Assembly: GCA_003946805.1 (NCBI GenBank)
Contig: RPSH01000004.1
Location: forward strand, 62,001-126,000
Length of the DNA stretch: 64,000 bases
Reading direction: 5' to 3'
Origin: Bacillus sp. 2B10
GTDB lineage: Bacteria > Pseudomonadota > Alphaproteobacteria > Sphingomonadales > Sphingomonadaceae
Position numbers and translations under genes: made by a program. How positions within the stretch are numbered: position 1 is the stretch's first letter; each line of letters starts with the position of its first letter. This document shows, piece by piece, positions 33,797 through 42,556 of this stretch. A model generated the notes under the pieces. It saw only the letters and a list, made by a program, of their open reading frames with translations, was not told where the DNA came from and searched no databases.

Positions 33797-35712
33797 AGCA
33801 CCGGCGCCCAGATGCCCAGCACATGCTCGACGATGCGTTCGGCGGCGGCCTCCGGCGTCTCGCGCGTGGTGTCGACATGGATGTCGGGTGCGATCGGGGG
33901 TTCGTACGGGCTGTCGATACCGGTGAAGTTGGCCAAGGCCCCGCTGCGCGCCTTGGCATAGAGACCCTTTACGTCACGCGCTTCGGCGACGCTTAGCGGG
34001 GTGTCGACGAACACCTCGACGAACTCGCCCGGCGGCAGCATCGATCGCGCCAGATCGCGCTCGGCCCGAAACGGCGAGATGAACGCGGTCAGCACGATCA
34101 GACCGGCATCAGCCATCAGCCTCGCGACCTCGCCAACGCGGCGCACATTCTCAACCCGGTCGGCGTCGGTGAAGCCCAGGTCGCGGTTCAGGCCGTGGCG
34201 GACATTGTCGCCGTCGAGCAGGAAGCTGTGCTTGCCCAGCGCGTGCAGCTTCTTTTCGACCAGATTGGCGATGGTCGACTTGCCCGATCCCGACAGGCCG
34301 GTGAACCACAGCACGCGCGGCGACTGGTTCTTCTGCGCGGCGTGCGCTTCGCGGGTGATGTCGATCGACTGCCAGTGGACGTTCTGGCTGCGGCGCAGGC
34401 AATAATCGATCATGCCGGCGGCGACGGTGGCGTTGGTGATCTTGTCGATGAGGATGAACCCGCCGAGGTCGCGATTCTCGGCATAGGGTTCGAAGGCGAT
34501 GCCGCGATCGGTGAACACGTCGGCCACGCCGATGTCGTTCAGCGACAGCGTCTTGACCGACAGTTCGGCCAGCGTGTTGACGTCGATCGCGTGGCGCGGG
34601 CTCTGCACCGTCGCCGATACGGTGCCTGCGCCGGTCTTCAGCCAATAGGCGCGACCGGGCAGCAGCGGTTCGCCGTCCATCCACACGATCGTCGCGCGGA
34701 ACTGGTCGGCGACCTGCGGCGGCGCATCGGCCGCCGCGATCACGTCGCCGCGCGAACAGTCGATCTCGTCGGTCAGCGTCAGCGTGACCGACTGGCCGGC
34801 GACGGCGTGGTCGCGGTCGCCGTCCATCGTGACGATGCGCGCGACCCGCGACGTCTTGCCCGACGGCAGCACCCGCACCGCATCCCCCGGCCGGATGGTG
34901 CCGCTGGCGATCAGGCCGGCGAAACCGCGAAAGTCGAGGTCGGGGCGGTTGACCCATTGCACCGGCAGCCGGAACGCCCGCGCCGTCGCCACCTCACCGT
35001 CCAGTGCGACGGTTTCAAGATGCTCGATCAGCGCCGGTCCGGCGTACCACGGCGTATTGGCGGACGCGGCGGCGATGTTGTCGCCCCTGAACCCCGACAG
35101 GGGGATAGCGGTAAAGCCGGCGATGCCGATCGATTCGGCGAATGCGGCGTAATCGGCGACGATTCGGTCGAACACCGCCCGATCGTAGCCGACCAGATCC
35201 ATCTTGTTCACCGCCAGCACGATATGGCGAATACCGATCAGATGCGCGAGGTAGCTGTGCCGCCGCGTCTGGGTCAGCACGCCCTTGCGCGCGTCGATCA
35301 GGATCACGGCCAGGTCGGCGGTCGACGCACCGGTCACCATGTTGCGGGTATATTGTTCGTGGCCGGGCGTATCGGCGACGATGAACTTGCGCTTTTCGGT
35401 CGCGAAGAAGCGATAGGCGACGTCGATGGTGATGCCCTGTTCGCGCTCGGCGGCAAGGCCGTCGACCAGCAGCGCGAAGTCGATCTCCTGCCCCTGCGTG
35501 CCGACGCGTTTCGAATCGCTCTCCAGCGCGGCCAGTTGATCCTCGAAGATCATCTTCGAATCATAGAGCAGCCGCCCGATCAGCGTCGACTTGCCGTCGT
35601 CGACCGATCCGCAGGTGATGAAGCGCAGCAGCGACTTGGTCTGATGCTGCGCGAGATAGGCGTCGATGTCGCTCGCGATCAGCGCATCGGGCGTATAGGT
35701 GGGGGCGTTCAT
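33793..35712 (-). CDS. cysNC: Bifunctional sulfate adenylyltransferase subunit 1 / adenylylsulfate kinase (CysNC)
   Basis: The N-terminal part is an EF-Tu-like GTPase ([36 protein letters not shown]) that activates ATP sulfurylase. The C-terminal about 190 residues are APS kinase with its own P-loop ([14 protein letters not shown]), making PAPS. The fusion is common in proteobacteria. The ATG at 35712 ([10 protein letters not shown]) is preferred; an in-frame GTG at 35724 lies inside an intergenic repeat. It is downstream of cysD with a 118-base gap that holds that repeat, and it overlaps cysQ. It works with CysD in the cytoplasm. Confidence 0.95.
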   Translation of the reverse strand: MNAPTYTPDALIASDIDAYLAQHQTKSLLRFITCGSVDDGKSTLIGRLLYDSKMIFEDQLAALESDSKRVGTQGQEIDFALLVDGLAAEREQGITIDVAYRFFATEKRKFIVADTPGHEQYTRNMVTGASTADLAVILIDARKGVLTQTRRHSYLAHLIGIRHIVLAVNKMDLVGYDRAVFDRIVADYAAFAESIGIAGFTAIPLSGFRGDNIAAASANTPWYAGPALIEHLETVALDGEVATARAFRLPVQWVNRPDLDFRGFAGLIASGTIRPGDAVRVLPSGKTSRVARIVTMDGDRDHAVAGQSVTLTLTDEIDCSRGDVIAAADAPPQVADQFRATIVWMDGEPLLPGRAYWLKTGAGTVSATVQSPRHAIDVNTLAELSVKTLSLNDIGVADVFTDRGIAFEPYAENRDLGGFILIDKITNATVAAGMIDYCLRRSQNVHWQSIDITREAHAAQKNQSPRVLWFTGLSGSGKSTIANLVEKKLHALGKHSFLLDGDNVRHGLNRDLGFTDADRVENVRRVGEVARLMADAGLIVLTAFISPFRAERDLARSMLPPGEFVEVFVDTPLSVAEARDVKGLYAKARSGALANFTGIDSPYEPPIAPDIHVDTTRETPEAAAERIVEHVLGIWAPVL

Positions 35713-35719
35713 CGTGTCC

Positions 35720-35800
35720 GTCACCCCAGCGAAGGCTGGGGTCTCCCTGAAATAGAGGGGATGTTTGCGGCGGGGGGGCCCGGCCTGCGCCGGGGTTGAC
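35720..35800. repeat. Palindromic repeat inside the cysD-cysNC gap
   Basis: The sequence TCACCCCAGCGAAGGCTGGG with a following GTCTCC at 35721-35746 is a copy of the intergenic palindrome found at 12966, 19970, 32970 and 44266. A weaker, opposed copy (GGGCCCGGCCTGCGCCGGGG) follows at about 35777-35797. It separates two genes that must act together and lies right before the cysNC start. Confidence 0.65.
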
Positions 35801-35830
35801 GCCTCGTCACGCTGCGCATGACGTGGCGCG

Positions 35831-36748
35831 TCAAAAATATCCCTCCTGCTTCTTCTTTTCCATGCTGGCCGATCCGGCGTCGCGATCGATCGCGCGCCCC
35901 TGCCGCTCGGACGTGGTGGTCAGCAGCATCTCCTTGATAACGTCCGACAGCGTCGTCGCCTCGCTTTCCACCGCACCGGTCAGCGGGTAGCAGCCGAGCG
36001 TGCGGAAGCGGATCGATCGGTCGACCGGCACCTCGCCGGGCAATAGCCGGAACCGGTCGTCGTCGACCATCAGCAACATGCTGTCGCGCTCGACGGTCGG
36101 GCGGGGTGCTGCGAAATAGAGCGGCACGATCTCGATCCGCTGCGCCAGGATATATTGCCAGATGTCGAGCTCGGTCCAGTTCGACAGCGGAAAGACGCGG
36201 ATCGATTCGCCCCTGGCTTTCCGGGCGTTGTAGAGGTGCCACAATTCGGGCCGCTGCGCCTTGGGGTCCCAGCGGTGATTGGCCGAGCGGAACGAGAAGA
36301 CGCGTTCCTTGGCCCGGCTCTTCTCCTCGTCGCGCCGCGCTCCGCCGAACGCCGCATCGAAGCCATACTGGTCGAGCGCCTGCTTCAGCCCTTCGGTCTT
36401 CCACAGATCGGTGTGCAGGCTGCCATGGTCGAACGGGTTGATGCCGCGCGCCATCGCATCGGGATTGCGATGCACAAGCAATTCCATGCCGGCATCGCGC
36501 GCCGCCTTGTCGCGCAGGTCGTACATCGCACGGAATTTCCACGTCGTGTCGACATGCAGCAGCGGGAAGGGCGGGGGCGCGGGAAAGAACGCCTTCCTGG
36601 CAAGGTGCAGCATCACCGCCGAATCCTTGCCGACCGAATAGAGCATCACCGGCCGTTCGGCCTCGGCCACCACCTCGCGCAGGATGTGGATGCTCTCGGC
36701 TTCGAGGCGTTCGAGATGGGTGAGACGATCGGTCGCGATATCGGTCAT
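35831..36748 (-). CDS. cysD: Sulfate adenylyltransferase subunit 2 (CysD)
   Basis: The 305-residue protein is a PP-loop ATP pyrophosphatase ([18 protein letters not shown]) that forms APS from ATP and sulfate together with the CysN GTPase. Other family features are [40 protein letters not shown] and the C-terminal sequence [13 protein letters not shown]. It is the first gene of the cysD-cysNC-cysQ set. The leader has a 40-base palindrome and a small ORF (36872-36980). Sulfate reduction genes proper are not in the window. Confidence 0.96.
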   Translation of the reverse strand: MTDIATDRLTHLERLEAESIHILREVVAEAERPVMLYSVGKDSAVMLHLARKAFFPAPPPFPLLHVDTTWKFRAMYDLRDKAARDAGMELLVHRNPDAMARGINPFDHGSLHTDLWKTEGLKQALDQYGFDAAFGGARRDEEKSRAKERVFSFRSANHRWDPKAQRPELWHLYNARKARGESIRVFPLSNWTELDIWQYILAQRIEIVPLYFAAPRPTVERDSMLLMVDDDRFRLLPGEVPVDRSIRFRTLGCYPLTGAVESEATTLSDVIKEMLLTTTSERQGRAIDRDAGSASMEKKKQEGYF

Positions 36749-36871
36749 GTTGCGACCGCAGGTAGTGGTCGCAGGTGCCGCGACAAAACAACTATTCCTG
36801 CGGGGAGACGCCAGCTCAGCTTTCGTCGGCCGATGGCGGCGCGCGACGGCGGTCGGCGCGGGGAATGAGAA

Positions 36872-36911
36872 GTGCCTGGATCAGGCCGGTGCACCGGCGC
36901 GACCCAGGCAC
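36872..36911. promoter_or_regulatory. 40-base near-perfect palindrome in the cysD leader
   Basis: The outer arms GTGCCTGG and CCAGGCAC and the centre GCCGGTGCACCGGC pair almost completely, leaving a few internal mismatches. In RNA from the cysD strand this would be a very stable hairpin, 10 bases after the small ORF stop and about 120 bases before the cysD start. It may be a terminator or attenuator, or a protein binding site. No long T-tract follows. Confidence 0.5.
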
Positions 36912-36920
36912 AGTTCCGTT

Positions 36921-36980
36921 TCAAACCGGACGAAGATCGTCGCCGTAGCTGTCACGGAACAGAGCGAAAAACGCCTGCAT
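36921..36980 (-). CDS. Candidate 19-residue small ORF upstream of cysD
   Basis: ATG at 36980 follows a strong GGGAG ribosome site with 6-7 bases spacing and encodes MQAFFALFRDSYGDDLRPV before TGA. It ends 10 bases before the 40-base palindrome. This layout is like a leader peptide plus hairpin, but the peptide has no Cys or Met run, so a classical sulfur-amino-acid attenuator is not supported. It may instead be an independent small protein. Coding status is unproven. Confidence 0.35.
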   Translation of the reverse strand: MQAFFALFRDSYGDDLRPV

Positions 36981-37053
36981 TTTCTTTCTCCCAGGTTGCG
37001 CCGGAGCGCGGCATCTTCTTAACGGAAAATTAACCTCAAGCCAAATCGAAATC

Positions 37054-37092
37054 ATGGTTAACGCGCCTTTGCACCGGTCGGTGGCGTTAACC
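37054..37092. promoter_or_regulatory. Inverted GGTTAACGC / GCGTTAACC motifs before the EAL gene
   Basis: GGTTAACGC (37056-37064) and GCGTTAACC (37084-37092) form a perfect 9-base inverted repeat. The first overlaps ATGGTTAA, which is the complement of the TTAACCAT half-site known for the alphaproteobacterial regulator CtrA. Similar TTAACC motifs are at about 37030, 38492 and 43669. CtrA control is an inference. Confidence 0.35.
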
Positions 37093-37128
37093 GATGCTTT
37101 GGAGTTTTCGCGCTAGTCCGGGCGCGCC

Positions 37129-38478
37129 ATGTCCCGCATCCGATCGGATCACGCCCCGCTAGCGGGGATCGCGAGTCGCCAACGTCCCTTGCGGACGGTT
37201 CCGATGGCCGTTGACCGGCGATTGTTGCAGCGGCAATTGCCGTCCTGCCGCTTCATCCTGTTGTGCGAGCTGGAAGAATTCACGTCGCTGCGTCGCGGCG
37301 TCGGCGTCGCGCGTGCCCGGCTGTTGATCGACGATGTCGCCACACGGATTACGGCCGCCATTCCGGAACTGCGCGCATCGGCGGCCGGAGCGAACCTGCT
37401 CGAGCTGACGTTCGATTGCGCATCGTTCGCCGCCGGCACGGCGATCGTCGATCGCATCCGCGACACGATGACCGTGCCGTTCGACCTCGACGGCGAATCG
37501 TATCGGTTGTCGCTGCGAATCGGCGGCATCGGCGTGCCGGTGGCCGAAGCGGACGACGTCCGGATGATCGAGGCCGCCGAACAGGCGCTGGTGGACGCCC
37601 GGCACATCCAGGCCGATGTGGTACGCGACCTCGTCGATCCGGCGGCGGGCGACGATCCGATCCAGCTGATGCGCGAACTGCCCGGCGCGATCGCCAGCGG
37701 GCAAATCTTCCTGCAATACCAGCCCAAGGTCCGGGTGCGACAGCAACAGGTGGTCAGCGCCGAGGCGCTGGTCCGCTGGCGTCATCCGGAACGGGGGCTG
37801 ATCCTGCCGGGCGCGTTCATCGAAGCGGCCGAGCGGTCGAACATCATCGGGGCGCTGACGCTGTGGATCATCCGCCGCGGGATCGCCGACCAGCGCATGT
37901 TGGCGGCACAAGGGCATGACATCCCGATCTTCATTAACATTTCGGGCATGCTGCTGTCGGATGCCGGCTTCGTCCGCGACGCATGTGCGCTGGTCGCCGC
38001 CGGCGGCGCCAGGATCGGGTTCGAGATCACCGAGACCGCGGTCATCCGCGATCCCGAAAGCGCGATCGCCAATCTGCGGACGTTCGCCGAGATCGGCGTG
38101 CCGCTGGCGATCGACGATTACGGCGCCGGACTGTCGTCGCTCGCCTATCTCAAGCGGCTGCCGGCCAGCGAACTGAAGATCGACAAGCTGTTCGTCACCC
38201 AGCTGACCAGCAGCAACCGCGACCCGTTGATCGTCCGCTCGACGATCGACCTGGCCCATGCGCTCGACATGGAAGTCACCGCCGAAGGGGTCGAAACGCC
38301 GGCCGCGCTGGCGCTGCTCGGGGTGATGGGGTGCGACATGGTGCAGGGGTTCCTGATCAGCCGCCCGGTCGAGTTCGCGGCGTTCCAGACCTATCTTGCC
38401 GAAGACCGTCATCTGGCGGCGATGGTCAGCCCGCGCATGACGTTTCTGCGCAACGAACGGCAGTGGAAGACGGCTTGA
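37129..38478 (+). CDS. EAL-domain c-di-GMP phosphodiesterase with degenerate GGDEF-like N-domain
   Basis: The 449-residue cytoplasmic protein has an N-terminal domain (residues about 35-190) that resembles a GGDEF fold but lacks the GGDEF signature. A complete EAL domain follows: Glu212 in AEALVRWRHP, INISGMLLSD, EITETAVI, DDYGAGLSS, IDKLFV and EGVET. It should hydrolyse c-di-GMP to pGpG. No membrane segment or receiver is visible, so the N-domain may be a regulatory GTP sensor. The first ATG is used because no other start is better supported. TTAACC-type motifs precede it. Confidence 0.88.
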   Translation: MSRIRSDHAPLAGIASRQRPLRTVPMAVDRRLLQRQLPSCRFILLCELEEFTSLRRGVGVARARLLIDDVATRITAAIPELRASAAGANLLELTFDCASFAAGTAIVDRIRDTMTVPFDLDGESYRLSLRIGGIGVPVAEADDVRMIEAAEQALVDARHIQADVVRDLVDPAAGDDPIQLMRELPGAIASGQIFLQYQPKVRVRQQQVVSAEALVRWRHPERGLILPGAFIEAAERSNIIGALTLWIIRRGIADQRMLAAQGHDIPIFINISGMLLSDAGFVRDACALVAAGGARIGFEITETAVIRDPESAIANLRTFAEIGVPLAIDDYGAGLSSLAYLKRLPASELKIDKLFVTQLTSSNRDPLIVRSTIDLAHALDMEVTAEGVETPAALALLGVMGCDMVQGFLISRPVEFAAFQTYLAEDRHLAAMVSPRMTFLRNERQWKTA

Positions 38479-38519
38479 CGGTTACAAGCCGTTAACCGTG
38501 ACGGTCGTATTCCAGGGGC

Positions 38520-40952
38520 ATGACCGCGCGATCCCTTAGCCTCTCCATTGCCGCGCTGCTGCTTGCAATGGCGACTGCGCCGGCTTTTGGTCAGGCAGGG
38601 ACGCTGGAACAGCGCTTCGATGCCGCGCGAGGAAGGGTTGCGACGCAGCCGCAACTCGTTCTTCAGGAAGGCGTAAACATCGAACGCGAAGCGCGGGCTC
38701 AGCGCGGCGGCGAACCGCGACTGCGAGCGTCCGGCCTATGGTTGCAGGGCGAGGCGCACGCACGACTTGGTGATGCCGCAACGGCACGCGGCAAGATTTC
38801 TACCGCGTTATCAATCGTTCGGGCCATGCCCGCGCGGATCGCCCTTGAGGGCGACATCTTGCGGACCCGGGGCGATATCGCCTCGGACGACAGTGATGTC
38901 GCTTCGGCGCTGGCTGACTATCAGGCGGCGTTTCGGACCTATCAGGCTACCGGCGACCAGCGCGGTCAAGCCATGGCGCTGCTCAGTATCGGCTCCCTGT
39001 ACCGGCAAGGCGCCGACTTCGCCGGTGCACTACGGTATTACGGACAGGCGATCGATACCTATGCCGCCGACCCGCTACTGCTGGTTTCGATGCTGAATAA
39101 CCGCGGCAACGTCTTGACGGAGATAGGGCGGTATCGCGACGCGCTGGCCGATCAGAAGCGGGCGCTGGCATTGGCTCCCCGGCTCGACAGCCCTGCGTTC
39201 ACCGCGCGCATTCTCGGCAATGTCGCACGGGCGCAGAGGGGGGCAGGAGACGAAGACGCCGCATGGCAGTCGATCGTGCAGGGCATGTCCATCGCGCGCC
39301 GGGCAAATGTGACGGCGGTCGCCAACCAGCTGGAAACGCTGGCCGGCCGGATCGCTGTTGCCCGCGGCGACCGCGCGCTGGGAATCCGGTTGGTAGACCG
39401 GGCATTCGCCGGGGTCGACCTGAAGAAGACACCGCTCGCGGCCCGCGACAACCATCGCAACGCCTATGCCGTATATTCCGCCGCCGGAGAGACGAGGAAG
39501 GCGCTCGCGCACCTCGAGGCGCTCGACCGGCTGAACGAGCAGGCGACGCAACTGACGACGTCGACCAAGACCGCGCTCATGTCGGCGCGGTTCGATTTCC
39601 AGAACCAGGAATTGCGGATCGCGCGGCTGAAGCAGGAGGAGTTGCGGCGCAACATCGCGTTCGAACGGGCCAGTGCCCGCTTCGAACGCATCCTGTTCGG
39701 CAGCATCGCCGCCGCGGTGCTGGTGCTGATCGTGCTGCTGGTCGTCGGGGTCGTGACGCTCCGCCGCAGTCGCGACGCCGTGCGCCGCGCCAACGTCGAT
39801 CTGGCCGCCACCAATGTCGCGCTCGAAAAGGCGTTGAAGGCGAAGGGCGATTTCCTCGCCACGACCAGCCACGAGATCCGCACGCCGCTCAACGGCATCC
39901 TCGGCATGGCGCAGGTGATGCTGCGCGACGACCGGCTGGCGCCGGACATGCGCGACCGGCTGGATATCGTCCATGACGCCGGGATCGCGATGCGGGCGCT
40001 GGTCGACGACATTCTCGACGTTGCCAAGATGGAATCGGGGAATCTGTGCGTCGAGCGGGTGCCGACCGATCTGGTCGCGACCGTCGAGGACGTTGCCCGG
40101 CCCTGGCGGCGACAGGCGCAGGACCGCGGGATCGGCTTCACCCTCGACATGGCAGAGGTGCCGCGCTGGATCGAGGGGGATCCCGTGCGGTTGCGCCAGA
40201 TCCTGTTCAACCTGTTGTCGAACGCCCTGAAGTTCACGCAGGACGGTGCGGTCGCGCTGTCGGTCGCGGTCTCGGCCGACCGGCTGCGGATCGCGGTGAC
40301 GGACACCGGGATCGGCATCGCGCCCGACCGGCTGGAGGACGTGTTCGAATCGTTCCAACAGGCCGATACCAGCACGACCCGGCGCTTCGGCGGAACCGGG
40401 CTGGGGCTGACCATCTGCCGCAACCTGGTGCGGGCGATGGGCGGCGACATTACCGTCGTCAGCGACGAGGGGCGCGGTTCGACCTTCACGCTCGACCTGC
40501 CGTTGGTCCCGGTGACGGGCGAAGTGGCGGCGCCGGGCGTACCGGCAGGGACCGGGGGACGACTGGTCGTCCTCGAACGCAATCCGATCGCCCGCGGCAT
40601 GATGCGGACGCTCTTCGCCGCACGGGTTGCCGCGATCGACTTCGTCGACGATCCGGCGACGCTGCACGAACGGCTGCGGCGGGACGACGTGCGCGCGGTG
40701 CTGGTCGATATGGCGTTGCTCGCGGGATCGTCGGAATTGCCGCAGCGTGCGCTGGCCGGGCTTGCGGACGCGGTTCGGCCGGGAAGCGTGCCGGTCGTCG
40801 TGATGCTGCGCCCGGGCGATCGGATCGATACGGACGCAAAGCCACTGACTTTGCTCACGAAACCTGTTTCGGCTACGCAACTAATATCCGCATTGTTCGT
40901 CCATGAGGATGACGGTGCACATGCGGTTCCCCTTGTGTCCAGTGCGGCATAG
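38520..40952 (+). CDS. TPR-containing sensor histidine kinase with degenerate C-terminal receiver
   Basis: The 810-residue protein starts with a signal peptide (LSIAALLLAMATAPAFGQA) and a helical TPR region (about 30-340) that should lie in the periplasm. A coiled coil and one transmembrane helix (about 391-415) follow. The cytoplasmic part has a HisKA domain with phospho-acceptor His451 (TTSHEIRTPLNGILGMAQ) and a HATPase domain (NLLSNALKF, DTGIGIAPDR, GTGLGLTI). The last about 120 residues fold like a receiver but lack the normal DD pair and phospho-Asp context (GGRLVVLERNPIARG), so phosphorylation there is doubtful. The single-domain regulator at 41015 may receive the phosphate. Confidence 0.88.
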   Translation: MTARSLSLSIAALLLAMATAPAFGQAGTLEQRFDAARGRVATQPQLVLQEGVNIEREARAQRGGEPRLRASGLWLQGEAHARLGDAATARGKISTALSIVRAMPARIALEGDILRTRGDIASDDSDVASALADYQAAFRTYQATGDQRGQAMALLSIGSLYRQGADFAGALRYYGQAIDTYAADPLLLVSMLNNRGNVLTEIGRYRDALADQKRALALAPRLDSPAFTARILGNVARAQRGAGDEDAAWQSIVQGMSIARRANVTAVANQLETLAGRIAVARGDRALGIRLVDRAFAGVDLKKTPLAARDNHRNAYAVYSAAGETRKALAHLEALDRLNEQATQLTTSTKTALMSARFDFQNQELRIARLKQEELRRNIAFERASARFERILFGSIAAAVLVLIVLLVVGVVTLRRSRDAVRRANVDLAATNVALEKALKAKGDFLATTSHEIRTPLNGILGMAQVMLRDDRLAPDMRDRLDIVHDAGIAMRALVDDILDVAKMESGNLCVERVPTDLVATVEDVARPWRRQAQDRGIGFTLDMAEVPRWIEGDPVRLRQILFNLLSNALKFTQDGAVALSVAVSADRLRIAVTDTGIGIAPDRLEDVFESFQQADTSTTRRFGGTGLGLTICRNLVRAMGGDITVVSDEGRGSTFTLDLPLVPVTGEVAAPGVPAGTGGRLVVLERNPIARGMMRTLFAARVAAIDFVDDPATLHERLRRDDVRAVLVDMALLAGSSELPQRALAGLADAVRPGSVPVVVMLRPGDRIDTDAKPLTLLTKPVSATQLISALFVHEDDGAHAVPLVSSAA

Positions 40953-41014
40953 CGCGATAGCGGATGCAGCATGAGCAGCGTTGAGAACAACCCGGCCATC
41001 CAGGCCCATCGGCC

Positions 41015-41404
41015 ATGAGGATCCTGTTCGTCGAGGATGACGCGATGAACCGTCGGGTCGTCCGCGACATGCTCGATGTGGCCGGGGCCACGATGGTCGA
41101 GGCCGATCTGGCCGAAGCCGGCTTGCAGCGTATTGACGAAGAGGATTTCGACCTCGTCCTGCTCGACCTGCGCATGCCTGGCATGGACGGGTTCGAGGTG
41201 ATCCGCCGGGTGCGGGCGCGAGGCGATGCCAAGCGCGACCTGCCGATCATCGTCGTCACCGCCGACACCGCGGTCGACCTGACCGAGCGTTGCATCGCGC
41301 TGGGTGCCGACGAAGTGCTGTTTAAGCCGGTGGCGATGGACGCGCTGTTCGATGCGATCGGCCGCATCCTCGCCCGTCGCGCCGGCGGTGACCTGCTGTT
41401 CTGA
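41015..41404 (+). CDS. Single-domain response regulator
   Basis: The 129-residue protein is a bare receiver: [20 protein letters not shown] at the N-terminus, phospho-acceptor Asp in [15 protein letters not shown], Thr in VVTAD and Lys in LFKPVAM. It has no output domain, as in DivK/CpdR-type alphaproteobacterial regulators. It lies 62 bases downstream of the TPR kinase gene and is its probable partner. Confidence 0.9.
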   Translation: MRILFVEDDAMNRRVVRDMLDVAGATMVEADLAEAGLQRIDEEDFDLVLLDLRMPGMDGFEVIRRVRARGDAKRDLPIIVVTADTAVDLTERCIALGADEVLFKPVAMDALFDAIGRILARRAGGDLLF

Positions 41405-41526
41405 CGTCCGGGCGGGCTCGGTTGCGCGGGGGCGGTGCTGCTGATAGGGGGCAGTCGTCACGCCGCGGCCCTGCTCCGGCGAACCCTGTTCCATCGCGGC
41501 AAATGTTTTCCGGAGCCTCACGACTC

Positions 41527-41733
41527 ATGCAGATCATCGTCCGCGACAATAATGTCGACCAGGCCTTGCGCGCGCTGAAGAAGAAGCTGCAGCGCGAGGG
41601 CGTGTACCGCGAGATGAAGCTGCGCCGCCATTATGAAAAGCCGTCGGAACGGCGCGCGCGCGAGCGCGCCGCCGCCATCGGCCGCGCGCGCAAGCTGGAA
41701 CGCAAGCGACTGGAGCGCGACGGGGCCCGGTAG
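41527..41733 (+). CDS. rpsU: 30S ribosomal protein S21
   Basis: The 68-residue basic protein [20 protein letters not shown] with the following [20 protein letters not shown] is the conserved S21 sequence, which functions at the 30S platform in translation initiation. The C-terminus is Arg/Lys-rich. Start at ATG 41527 agrees with the family. An in-frame upstream extension to 41422 has no support. Confidence 0.96.
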   Translation: MQIIVRDNNVDQALRALKKKLQREGVYREMKLRRHYEKPSERRARERAAAIGRARKLERKRLERDGAR

Positions 41734-41827
41734 GGCGTTCCGCAGGTTGATGCCTTGCCGGTATGCGATCGGCAGGGCGGCTGGTACCAAGCGATGCGGC
41801 ACGAGCGCCGCGGCATAAGGGGTTTCG

Positions 41828-42451
41828 ATGTCGGTCACTGCTGTTCCGCTGCGTCCCGTCAAAGGGCGCCATATCACCTGGATCTGGGTCGGGATCGTGC
41901 TTGCGCTGCTGCTGGCGGTCGGGTTCGCCTGGGCCGGCACGCGCAGCGGCGCCGATTCGTTCCTGTCGGGCAACGCATCGCGCGCGGGCGTGGTGACGAC
42001 CGCCAGCGGCCTGCAATATGAAGTGCTGGCCAAGGGCAGCGGCCCGACGCCGACCGATGCCGACGTCACGCTGATCAACTATACCGGAAAGCTGACCGAC
42101 GGCACGACGTTCGACCAGAGCCAGCGTCCGACGCCGATGTCGCCCAAGAGTGTCGTGCCCGGGTTCGGCGAGGCGCTCAAGCTGATGCCGAAGGGCTCGC
42201 GCTATCGCTTCTGGCTGAAGCCGGAACTGGGCTATGGCGCACCGCGCCCGGCGGGCTCGCCGCCGATGCCGGCGGAGATGGAAAAGCTGGCGAAGCAGGT
42301 GCTGGTGTTCGATGTCGAGATGGTCGACTTCATTCCCGAAACCGTGCTCCAGCAGCTCCAGATGCAGCAGATGATGCAGCAGCAGGGTGGCGGCGGCCTG
42401 CCGCCTGGGGCGATGCCGCCGGGCGCGATGCCGCCGCCCGCCGGGCGCTGA
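41828..42451 (+). CDS. FKBP-type peptidyl-prolyl isomerase, membrane anchored
   Basis: The 207-residue protein has a single N-terminal membrane anchor (WIWVGIVLALLLAVGFAWAG) and a periplasmic FKBP domain (SGLQYEVLAKGSGPTPTDAD; YTGKLTDGTTFDQS; VVPGFGEALKLMPKGSRYRF; LGYG). Such isomerases speed folding of exported proteins. The C-terminus is a low-complexity Gln/Met/Pro/Gly tail (residues about 178-207). It is transcribed after rpsU, with 94 bases between. Confidence 0.93.
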   Translation: MSVTAVPLRPVKGRHITWIWVGIVLALLLAVGFAWAGTRSGADSFLSGNASRAGVVTTASGLQYEVLAKGSGPTPTDADVTLINYTGKLTDGTTFDQSQRPTPMSPKSVVPGFGEALKLMPKGSRYRFWLKPELGYGAPRPAGSPPMPAEMEKLAKQVLVFDVEMVDFIPETVLQQLQMQQMMQQQGGGGLPPGAMPPGAMPPPAGR

Positions 42452-42556
42452 ACCGACACGGTTCGATCGAGACGACGGCGTCGGGGTTTCCCGGCGCCGT
42501 TTTCGTTTGCCCGGCCGGCATCGCGTTGCCTGCGTCGTTCATGCTATTGCGGCGGC

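Larger units (their letters stand above)
36749..37128. other. 380-base divergent region between cysD and an EAL gene
   Basis: The cysD side holds a small ORF (36921-36980, minus strand) and a large palindrome (36872-36911). The other side has three TTAACC-type motifs (about 37030, 37054 and 37087). No larger gene is convincing. Confidence 0.6.
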
